DNA of 64,000 nt from Acanthamoeba castellanii str. Neff (lineage: Eukaryota > Discosea > Longamoebia > Acanthamoebidae). Below are positions 55,892 through 64,000 of this stretch, in pieces (position 1 is the stretch's first letter; every line of letters starts with the position of its first letter). The position numbers and the translations under genes are program-made. The stretch lies in NCBI RefSeq assembly GCF_000313135.1, contig NW_004457538.1:86324-150323 (forward strand), read 5' to 3'. The notes below the pieces were generated by a model that was given only the letters and a program-made list of their open reading frames with translations, searched no databases and was not told where the DNA came from.

Positions 55892-57246
55892 TCTCCTCCG
55901 CTGACCTCTTCACATGTCCCAGGCCCCAATGTTGGGGGAACGAAGCAATCCAGGCAATCGGGGCGTCGTGGGATTTGCTGTCTTCCTTTATGTTGCGGCC
56001 AACCGCCAGTATTGCATTTCTTTTTCTTTTCCAAACTGAATTCCTTTTGCACCGCGATCGAGCACGTAGTGAATGAACGCATGTCCTATCTATGATCAGG
56101 GCTCAACCGAACCCTTGATATATACATATATATATATATATATATGAGGGCCAGAGGAGGATCGTATCACGTACCAGATTGTATATATGCTAGTTAAAAA
56201 AAAGCCGGTGGTAAGGTTTCAGGACCGGCGCACAGTGGCACCCATCCCAGACAACAGAGCGTGATTGTTCGAAGTAGCCCAGCGACTGTAGCACCGCGCC
56301 CATGAAGCGATGTGTGCGGGCGACCACCTTGTGGCCAACAGTCTTGCGTTGGTGATCGTGGGCTCAGCCAGAATTCGCGGAAGGCTGCCGTGGCGTGGTT
56401 GACAGGATCAAAGCGGGTGGAGCCCGATGCTGGGCCGGCGACGTGTGCGGTCGAGACTTGTCTAGTCGTTGCATTGGCGGTGGAGTGTGAAAGTGGGAGG
56501 TTGATGACGTTGCGATGGAGCTTGTGACCGCCACCACATCACTCTCTCTTTTTATTTAAAAAACAATCACCGTGTCAATGTCGAGTGTCATTTTGGCACT
56601 GTGCCATTTCTTGTCAAGCCAAGCCAAGATGGAGATGAAGGTGGACACGAATGAAGATGATCATTGATTGAATGGAACTACAAAATACACGCGCTTTCCT
56701 CTCCCCTCGAGCTCTTTCTTTCTCTCCTTTTAGCTGACTTCCTCTTCTCCCCCTTGTTTTTTCTTGCCTCTCTCTCTTGCGTGTCCACGTCGACGATGAT
56801 GAAGGTGATGAAGGGCTCACAAAACTGTGGGTGACGACGACGCATTGACGGCGGCGAGGCGGCGGTGATGTGTTGAAACGGCAAAATTGGATCGGAAAGG
56901 AAGATGATGATGAAGGTGGTGGTACGCCGCCGTTGGTCGGTGATGATGACGACGATGGGCCGGTCTCGTCGGTCGACTCTCGGGCTGGTTGATGGTGAAG
57001 ATGAGGAAGACGTGGGCGCGACCACAACTGGTCGTAGCCGAGCTCGCTCATATTTACATTTCCACTCGCGCCCGTGTGGGTGCTGGTGGGGTGATCGATG
57101 TCGATGAGTGTGTGGCGACGGCCGTAGAGGCGAGGTTCGAGGAAGAAGCTTCAGAAGAGAGAAGAAGAAGATGGAGAAGGAGAGGAAGTGGCTGATGGTG
57201 GTCGCGGCCGTGTTCGTGAAAAGTCTCTTGTTGACGTCGCGCTGAT
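55892..57246. other. Long gene-poor stretch with a TA microsatellite
   Basis: About 1.35 kb holding the PXMP4 promoter and the 3' end of the CTD phosphatase gene. It includes a (TA)n run at 56118-56145. A moderately GC-rich piece at 56220-56530 has an open frame of 71 codons without recognised similarity, and a Ser/Pro-rich minus frame covers 56614-57051. Neither is called as a gene. Confidence 0.4.
56118..56145. repeat. (TA)n microsatellite
   Basis: Roughly thirteen TA units with one interruption, in the gap upstream of PXMP4. Simple AT repeats of this kind can extrude hairpins. Confidence 0.85.
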
Positions 57247-58561
57247 TTACTTGCGCGATGTGTCCAGCACTGTACACACGTCGTCCACCTTGGACAGGTC
57301 TTCCAGGAACGATATCAAGTCCTTCAACGCGTGCACGATGCGACCCAAGTGAGCACACGAGCAGAGACAGACAGACAGACGGACAGGCAAGAGTGTAGGC
57401 AAAGTGTGACGCACCAGGAGCTCGGTGTCGTTCATGTCGTCGAACCACGAGTCGATGGGCACGGCATGGTGAGGGTGGAACAGATACGAAGCGGGCGAGT
57501 TGTCGATGATGATCACGTTCTTCATCTCCCTCCCGAGTTTGGACAAGTCCTGTGTGCGTGTGGCGAGACAGTCAGAGTGTGAGCCGACAGAGAAGAGAAG
57601 AGAGGAGACCGGGTGACGGACGGACCTTGACAAAATTGCCCTTGTGTTGCACGCACGACTCGCGGAAGAGCCGTGTTCGCGTAACTCGGTGAATGTCGAG
57701 CAAGTCGAGCACCGGATCGGCGTACTGGGCAGAGGCAACGGAGCCAACAACGTTGTCAGTCACTCGCCGGCGGCGGCGTGGCTTGCTTGTTGTTGGGCAG
57801 TTCTGTGGGTCGAGTGTGGGTACCTTGGCCAAGCTCGCGGTGAAGACCACAACCTCAAAGATCTCGCCTACTCGCTTCATGAACGTGTCCACTCCAGGTC
57901 GCTTCAGGACGTACACCTGGTGCATCTGATCCTCCACCTCGACGGGAATGATGAAGTCGGCATTGTTGATTGGCTAGGGTAGGACATGTCGAGAAGGCCG
58001 AACAAAAATGAGCAAAATTGAATCCGCGGACACGCGAATGCAGAATTGGGCAAATCGGAAAAGAATCGGGCAGAAGGGCACCTTGAACGAGCTGTGCACC
58101 AAGGTCTCATCGAGATCTAGCACGAGAGTCTTCTTTCCGCTGTCCTCTGCCAGAAGAGGCGGTAGCAGGTAGTCACGGCTCAACTGGAAATGGTGGCCCA
58201 ACATAAACATGCAATGGTCAGAACGTGTAGAAGCAAATTGAGAATGCCATGGCATTTCCATGCGAATGTGGATTGAAACGGAAGCAAGAAGACGGTAATG
58301 AGAGGAAGACGGGCGGAAGGGTAAAACATGTACATGAGGAGAAGTATTGGAAGAAGCGCCCACTTTCGTCATGCGATGTTCCTCATCATCAGTCTCTGGA
58401 AGGCAGCATTGGAAAAGGGAACGCATCCATCCCTTTTTCCTGCCGTTTCGAGATGCACGGTGCTCTTGAGGGCGAGGTGATTGAGATCCATCGCGTGAGA
58501 CCTGCGTTATGAGGTTTTGATGCGGCTCATCCCGAGATACTTGTGTTATGGGCGAGCTCAT
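57247..58561 (-). CDS. SCP/CTDSP-type phosphatase (HAD family)
   Basis: Small C-terminal-domain phosphatase that removes phosphate from serines of RNA polymerase II or of SMAD/REST-type substrates. It starts [20 protein letters not shown] at 58561 and ends TAA 57247 (VLDTSRK), in six exons. The first 70 residues are disordered, with a short repeated ITQVSRD motif and a cysteine pair ([13 protein letters not shown]) like the palmitoylated N-termini of membrane-linked SCPs. The catalytic domain begins [18 protein letters not shown] (DLDET, nucleophile Asp), then [40 protein letters not shown] (motif II Thr) and [10 protein letters not shown]. It continues with [40 protein letters not shown] and [13 protein letters not shown]. 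All HAD motifs are intact and the order is that of human CTDSP1. Confidence 0.95.
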
Positions 58562-58982
58562 TTCCTACTCGTTGTGTATCGTTCGAAGAAGTAGGAATGG
58601 TCGTTGGGGAGATCGAAACGACCAGCCGAGCCGCACGATGAAACGAGTCCAAAGAGAAGAAGGGATGAAAAGATTGAGATGGAGGCGGGGAGATCCAAAC
58701 AAAAAAAGAAAAAATAAATTGCAGGTGAGAAAAAGCGGGTGCACCAACGGCGCTCAGTGGTTTGAAACCGGACTTCCGGTGAACATGAACCACCTCTGCT
58801 TGGTGGGCGGAAATTGCCAGGATTGCAAAATACACTAAATGGTTTGGCAATTTTAGAAATGAATTAGCAAAATCAAGAGTTCACAGAAAAATCAAGCCGC
58901 AAAAAGAATTCATTTTCGGCTGCGCTTGAGTTTTTTCACGCAATCTATCAATCCTACGAATTGGAGAAGCAGCATAGAAACA
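58562..58982. promoter_or_regulatory. Divergent promoter region, CTD phosphatase and CSN4
   Basis: About 420 bp between divergent start codons, turning AT-rich (AATTTTAGAAATGAATTAGC) over the 130 bp before the CSN4 ATG. Both promoters are expected here. Confidence 0.45.
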
Positions 58983-60565
58983 ATGAGCACGGTGTCGAAG
59001 CTGAATGGGATCGCGTCGGTGGGCGATCAGAAGACCAAAATCGCTCAGTACAGAGATCTGCTGAACGAAATCTTCGCGGCGCAGAAGGCTGAGGATTTCA
59101 ATGCCTTCGTCGATCACATGGTGTCTGAGGACACCCCCCTCGTCATCTCGCGACAGATCCTCCAGAACTTTGCTCAGATCCTGAAGGACCTGCCCACCGA
59201 GCTGCACAAGACTGTGGCCACTTACGCCCTTGCCAAGCTGCAGCCCCGCGTGGTTGCGTTCGAGGAGCAGGTGTCCATCATCCGCGAGCACCTGGCATCC
59301 GTCTACCAAGATGAGGAGGAGTGGGCTGAGGCTGCCGCTTGCCTGCGTGCCATCCCCCTCGACACTGGCAACAGGTGCCCCCCCCCCCGATGCTGCCGCT
59401 GATATGCTTCCATTATGAGACCAATTGTATAAATGCCTTATTTGCCTCGTGCAGAGTGCTGGATCCCGAGTACAAGGTCAACATTTACGTCAAAATCGCT
59501 CAGCTGTACCTGGAAGACGATGAGGCCGTGCAAGCCGAGACCTTCCTCAACAGGGCCTCGATTCTCATCCCTGACTGCAAAGAAGCCAACCTGCACATGC
59601 GCTACAAGGTTCGCCTCAGCCCCCCCCCCTTTTTTTTCTCCTACTTCTTTCTGCCGCTGTCGCCATCTGCTGGCCTTCAGATCGTTATTGGAGTGCTACA
59701 CGCATCACCAACCACGCACCTTGCCGACAACAGGTCTGCTTTGCCCGTATCATGGACTACAAGAGGCGCTTCCTCGAGGCGTCGTCGCGCTACTACGAGC
59801 TCTCGCAGATCGTGGGCGAGCGGGAGAGGCTCGACGCGCTCAAGTGCGCCGTGACGTGCGCCATCCTGGCCAACGCCGGCCCGCAGCGTTCGCGCGTGCT
59901 GGCCACCCTCTACAAGGACGAGCGGTGCTCCAAGATCGACATCTACGACATCCTCGAGAAGATGTACCTCGAGCGCGTCCTGAGGAAGCCCGAGGTGCAG
60001 AAGTTCGCTGCCGACCTCAAGCCCCACCAGATGGCGCTCCTCTCCGACGGCTCGACCGTGCTCGACCGTGCCGTCATCGAGCACAACCTCCTCTCGGCCT
60101 CCAAGATCTACAACAACATCACCTTCTCCGAGCTTGGCTCTCTCCTCGAGATCACTCCCGAGAAGGTTCGCGTTCAGCTCAGCCCCCCTCATCATGATCA
60201 TCTCCTCTTGGTTCTTGTCGTGCCTGAGTACCGTCAGATATCGGTCTGACGCATCATGTCGCTTTACACAAACACAGGCCGAGCAGGTGGCGGCGCGCAT
60301 GATGGTGGAGAGCCGACTCCAGGGAAGCATCGACCAGATCGACAAGCTCATCCAGTTCGAGACTGGTAATTGTCTTCCTCCCTCTGCAAGACCTTCTTAC
60401 CCTCTTCACCTTCTCCTTGAGCTCACGTGTGCACACTTTTTTTGCCTTGCGCCAGACGGTGGCTCGCTGAACCTCTGGGACAAGCACATCGAGGGAGCGT
60501 GCCACACCATCAACGTCATCGTGGAGAACCTCGGCACCAAGTACCCCCAGTTCATCCAGTCCTAA
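58983..60565 (+). CDS. CSN4: COP9 signalosome subunit 4
   Basis: PCI-domain subunit of the COP9 signalosome, which removes NEDD8 from cullins. It starts [20 protein letters not shown] at 58983 and ends TAA 60565 in five exons; the first ends AACAG at 59374, and a C tract follows at once. Helical N-terminal repeats include [20 protein letters not shown] and [21 protein letters not shown] middle part has [33 protein letters not shown] and [20 protein letters not shown]. The PCI winged helix follows ([40 protein letters not shown] and [18 protein letters not shown]). The tail reads [13 protein letters not shown] and [20 protein letters not shown]. The match to animal and plant CSN4 is close over the full length. 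Confidence 0.96.
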
Positions 60566-60826
60566 GCGAGGTCTATGTTCATAGATGAGCCATTCCCTTG
60601 GAGGTGTATCTCTAGGCTCTCAACAAACAATACAGGCCACCAAGAAATGTAGCAAAGGTCTTCTTCTTGAGCTCTCTGGCAAAGAAAGAGAGATAAAAAA
60701 AGAATTAATAATTATTTAATAATTATTTTCTTTTCCGGCTTTTCTGGCTTTGTTCCCTTGTCTGGCTCCGGAAGAGATCATCATCTCCCTTGATTGCCCT
60801 CTTCTCCTCGCTCATTCCTGAACAAC
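60566..60826. other. Short gap before RRP9
   Basis: About 260 bp between two plus-strand genes; holds the CSN4 3' UTR and the RRP9 promoter. It contains an AT-rich inverted stretch, AATAATTATTTAATAATTAT, at about 60703-60725, which could be an AT-rich promoter or a polyadenylation region. Confidence 0.4.
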
Positions 60827-63063
60827 ATGGCTGATCCCTTCTTCATGTCCGATCCCGCCGCCCGCAAGCGGAAGCGTACAAAGGTACACCCGGCGCATCT
60901 CTTGCCAATGAATTGAATTGTGATTATTAATCGGAGACGATTGGCCCTTGCAATTATGATTGCAGGCAAGCGATGACGAAGAAAATGAGGAAGAAGGTAC
61001 TCTCATCTCTGCCCTTTGCCCCCCCCCCCAACAAACGCGGCGAACGCAGGAGAGATTTTATGAGATTTTATTCAATTTACAAGAAAATAGGACTTGGTAG
61101 AACGGAGGAAGTAGCAACGCGCATGCGTGCCCTTTCATTTGTTTTCGATCTTGTTTGCAATCGCCCAATCTTTTACCTTCATCTCAACTTTGTCTGCTTT
61201 GAATCAATGAATGGCAGGAGGTGCGCTGGACCTGAGCGAAGAAGAGGGAAGCGAACAAGAGGAGGAGCAGACCGAAGAGGACCGCTTTGCTCACGAGACG
61301 CCCGACGAGACGCGCCTGCGACTGGCCGAGCGCTACGTGCGCAAGCTGGAGGCCCTCAACTCGGCCAAGCGCGGCGACGAAGACGACGACGAGGAGGAGG
61401 ACGAAGAGGAGCTCAACACACGCGTCCACAAGCGCCTCAAGCAGGACGTGCTTGAAGCCTCCGGACGTCATCGCCGCCGCTTGGCCCACGAGGTGTGTTG
61501 CTGTCCCGTGTTGCGTGTGTCGTGTGTGCATGCGTGCGTGTGCGTGTGTGTGTGTGTTGGCGTTGATTGATTGTTCGATTGTAAAGGTTGCGGCGCGAGA
61601 TGTGGCGGCGGCCGAGGCGGGCATCCGAACCATTCGGGGCCACCAGCTGCCCCTCACCTGCGTGGCGCTGGCCGACGACGAGAAGACCGCCTACACCGGC
61701 TCCAAAGACGGCACAATCATTCAATGTACCCCCCCCCATCATACCCCCCTCAACCACACATGATGCGTGTTGCTGACGTGTCATGCGTGTCGTGTCATGT
61801 GCGTGTGTTGCGTGTGTTGCGTGTGTCGTGTGCGTCTGGTGTTGTATCATCAGACGACGTGGAAACGGGCAAGCGGCTGTGGCGAGGCGGTCGGGCGCCG
61901 AGGAGGGAGGCCAACGAAAAGGCGAGCAAGGGGAAGGGCCGGGGCAAGAAGGGGAAGCAGCAGATGAAGAGCGACAAGTCCAAGGGGCACGTGGGGCACG
62001 TGCTGGCGATCGCGGTCAGCTCCGATGGACGGATGCTGGCCACTGGCGGCGACGACCGGCTCGTCCACCTGTGGGACACCCGCACCAACACCCAGATCGA
62101 CACCTTCTCCGGCCACCGACAGGCCGTCACCGTACGTCGTGCCGCCTCGTGTGCGCGTGTGTCGTCTCATGTGTGCGTGTGTCATTGACTCAATGCGTGT
62201 CGTGTCGTGTCGTGTTCAATAGGGCCTCACGTTCCGACAGGGCGGTCAGGAACTGTACAGCGCGTCGGCCGATGCGACGGTCAAGGTGTGGAGCACGGCC
62301 CAGATGTCCTACGTCGAAACCCTGTTCGGACACCAGGCGCCCGTCACCTCCATCGACTGCCTGGGCCAGGAGCGGCCTCTCACCGCCGGCGGATTCGACC
62401 GATCGATTCGGCTCTTCAAGGTACACCACCACCGCTCACGCCTCGTCTATTGCGTGTTGCCTTTGTTGACACTTTGATGACTGTGTGTTATATGTCGTGT
62501 GTCGTGTCGTGTCGTGTGCGGTCGTAGGTGGCGGAGGAAACACATCTGGTGTGGAAGGGACACACGGCGCCGATCGACGGCGCGGCCTACCTGACGGACC
62601 AGCTCTATGCGACGGTGTCGCAGGACGGCTCGCTCTCCCTGTGGGACCTGGGTCTCAAGAAGCCCCGCTCGACCGTGCCCAACGCCCACGCCGGCCGCTG
62701 GGTCACCGCCGTCGCCGCCTGCCGCCAATCCGACCTCTTCGCCACGGGATCCAGGTGCGCACACGACACGACACGACACGACACACGCACGAAACACATG
62801 TGCTTACCTTATATTGTCGACACAGTGACGGAGTGGTGCGCTTCTGGAGTGCGCCGCCCGCGGGAGTAGGCAAGGTGGAGCAGGTGGGCACGGCCACGGC
62901 GGCTGGATTCGTCAACGGGCTAGCCATAGCGCCCTCGGGCCGCTTCGCCCTGGCCGCGCTGGGCACCGAGCCCCGCATGGGCCGCTGGGACCGCCAGCCC
63001 GACGCGCGCAATGTGCTCGCTGTCCTCCCCCTCATCCCCGCCCCCCATCCAGACCACCCATAA
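60827..63063 (+). CDS. RRP9: U3 snoRNP WD40 protein RRP9 (U3-55K)
   Basis: Nucleolar WD40 protein that binds the U3 snoRNA box B/C for 18S rRNA processing. It starts MADPFFMSDPAARKRKRTK at 60827 and ends TAA 63063, in eight exons. The N-terminal part is basic and then acidic (DDEDDDEEEDEEELNTRVHK), and contains the family helix ETPDETRLRLAERYVRKLEA. The repeats run RTIRGHQLPLTCVALADDEK, GHVLAIAVSSDGRMLATGGD, DRLVHLWDTRTNTQIDTFSG, LTFRQGGQELYSASADATVK, VWSTAQMSYVETLFGHQAPV and SIDCLGQERPLTAGGFDRSI. The last blades are TAGGFDRSIRLFK, VWKGHTAPIDGAAYLTDQLY and GVVRFWSAP. A basic insertion (KGKGRGKKGKQQMKS) lies between the first and second blades. Nucleolar localisation is expected. Confidence 0.93.
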
Positions 63064-63550
63064 AAAAGCACCTTCAGAATTCTTTTAAGGTGGCGAATGA
63101 AACCCAACGTGTCAGGCTCAGTGAGGTTTTCAACCTGGTGTTCCCTGGCATGCAAGTGCCCTCAATGGCACATGTGGGATCATCAACCTGGACTGGGAGT
63201 GATCTTGGGCACCTCCTCCTGTTTCACAGAGCACAGAACAGCTGGTGCCAAGAGAGTTTTTTTCTTTTTTCTTTTTTAAGCCACAAGGAAACAGGCAAAA
63301 GAAATTGACCAACTTTCTGAGGCCTCAGCTCAAGGCGAAGGAGGACCCTACCAAAATCCGCTACTTAGGGTGCGCACTCATCTGTTGTCCATCTGCCTTC
63401 TCTCCTTGGCCACACAGCCTTGCGATTCATCCTTTTCTACTGTACGCTGCGCATCATCTTGATATACAGAATAACAGATTTTTTTTCGATTATCATTCAG
63501 TTGGCAGATCGGAACAGGATATTGAACAGAGGAGCAACAACAACACATAA
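63064..63550. other. Gap between RRP9 and the last gene
   Basis: About 490 bp, lower in GC than the exons, with T-rich stretches (GTTTTTTTCTTTTTTCTTTT). It should hold the RRP9 3' UTR and the promoter of the gene at 63551. No further feature is supported. Confidence 0.4.
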
Positions 63551-64000
63551 ATGGAACCGCACAACCACGGTGGCGCCGAGTTCCTGTCCTCCTCGCCCAA
63601 CTGGTCTTCGATGGCTTCCCCAAAATGGGGATACCTGTCATCCGCAGCCGCGGCCAGCCTGCGATCGCCCTGGGGCGACGCTGGGCTCGGCACAGGCGGC
63701 GACGATGGTGAGGGCGAGTATGGGGATGAGGCGCGACGAGGATGGGGAGATGGAACTATAGAACGAGAGGGCAGCTTCAATGGCGCACCGAGATTAAAGG
63801 CGGAGGAATTCGAGCGACGATGGGTGCCCCCAGCAGTGACAGCGCTCCTACAGGCGCTGGGCGGACCCGCAGCCCCATCCCGAACAGAAGCGCTCGAACA
63901 GCTGCGCCAGCTCCTCCTGCGCACGACGAGGGAACACGCACGGCAAGCGACGCAGCCGCACCTCGCCACCTTCACCATCCTCGCCAACGAATCGCCATTT
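63551..64000 (+). CDS. Unrecognised protein, 5' part only (runs off right edge)
   Basis: Open frame from the ATG at 63551 to the window end, 150 codons. It starts MEPHNHGGAEFLSSSPNWSS, stays Gly/Ala/Ser/Asp-rich for about 70 residues, and then becomes helical: RLKAEEFERRWVPPAVTALL, QALGGPAAPSRTEALEQLRQ and LLLRTTREHARQATQPHLAT. The helical part could begin a HEAT/armadillo array, but 60 residues are too few to name a family. It is read in the same direction as RRP9. Confidence 0.6.
   Translation, partial: MEPHNHGGAEFLSSSPNWSSMASPKWGYLSSAAAASLRSPWGDAGLGTGGDDGEGEYGDEARRGWGDGTIEREGSFNGAPRLKAEEFERRWVPPAVTALLQALGGPAAPSRTEALEQLRQLLLRTTREHARQATQPHLATFTILANESPF

Noticed and set aside
56614..57051. 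145-codon Ser/Pro-rich minus frame
   Set aside because: Low-complexity, no similarity, no splice context; lies in the 3' region of the CTD phosphatase gene.
63090..63308. 72-codon plus frame after RRP9
   Set aside because: Starts with a GTG, lies in low-GC sequence with T runs, and has no recognised similarity; more likely 3' UTR or promoter.

Overview
This is a eukaryotic nuclear window of about 64 kb: GC-rich, gene-dense, and almost every gene is cut by many short GT-AG introns (roughly 60-150 bp). Exon GC content, intron style, short divergent promoters and a mix of plant-like, fungal-like and animal-like families point to a free-living amoebozoan of the Acanthamoeba type. That assignment is inference from gene content and style, not from a marker gene. 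I recognise 27 protein genes (two run off the window edges) and two tRNA genes, and see no virus, plasmid or CRISPR array.

Layout, left to right: the start of a coiled-coil gene (-, runs off the left edge); about 2 kb with no gene; an NSP/ESP-like kelch protein (-); a nucleotide-sugar transporter (-); a very large acyl-CoA-synthetase-like protein with disordered extensions (-); a four-pass membrane protein (-); the mitochondrial tricarboxylate carrier (-); a type II glycosyltransferase-like protein (+); gankyrin (-); a RasGEF (+); a divergent pair encoding a Gag1-like clamp protein (-) and an 80-residue ELF4-like protein (+); an OTU protease fused to leucine-rich repeats (-); glomulin/ALF4 (+); a 94-residue coiled-coil protein (+); a SAP-domain protein (-); TFIIIC subunit 5 (+); RanBP1 (-); COQ5 (+); an intronless HXXXD acyltransferase (+) bracketed by two inverted identical tRNA-His(GTG) genes; a peroxisomal-type adenine nucleotide carrier (-); eIF3i (-); SMC6 (+); PXMP4/PMP24 (-); an SCP-type CTD phosphatase (-); COP9 signalosome subunit 4 (+); the U3 snoRNP protein RRP9 (+); and the 5' part of an unrecognised gene (+, runs off the right edge).

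Most genes are single-copy housekeeping genes with no operon logic. Some functional echoes exist: cullin-RING control (glomulin, CSN4) with proteasome assembly (gankyrin), and fatty-acid or peroxisome functions (acyl-CoA-synthetase-like protein, adenine nucleotide carrier, PXMP4). The points that stand out are the ELF4-like gene, the tRNA-bracketed intronless acyltransferase, the acyl-CoA synthetase that has lost its A10 lysine, the NSP-like kelch protein, an eIF3i gene whose first coding exon is only the ATG, and recurrent C tracts and ACACG-type pentamer repeats inside introns.

Exon boundaries were placed by eye from reading-frame continuity and GT/AG sites. Outer coordinates are firmer than internal splice sites, and a CDS span below includes its introns.
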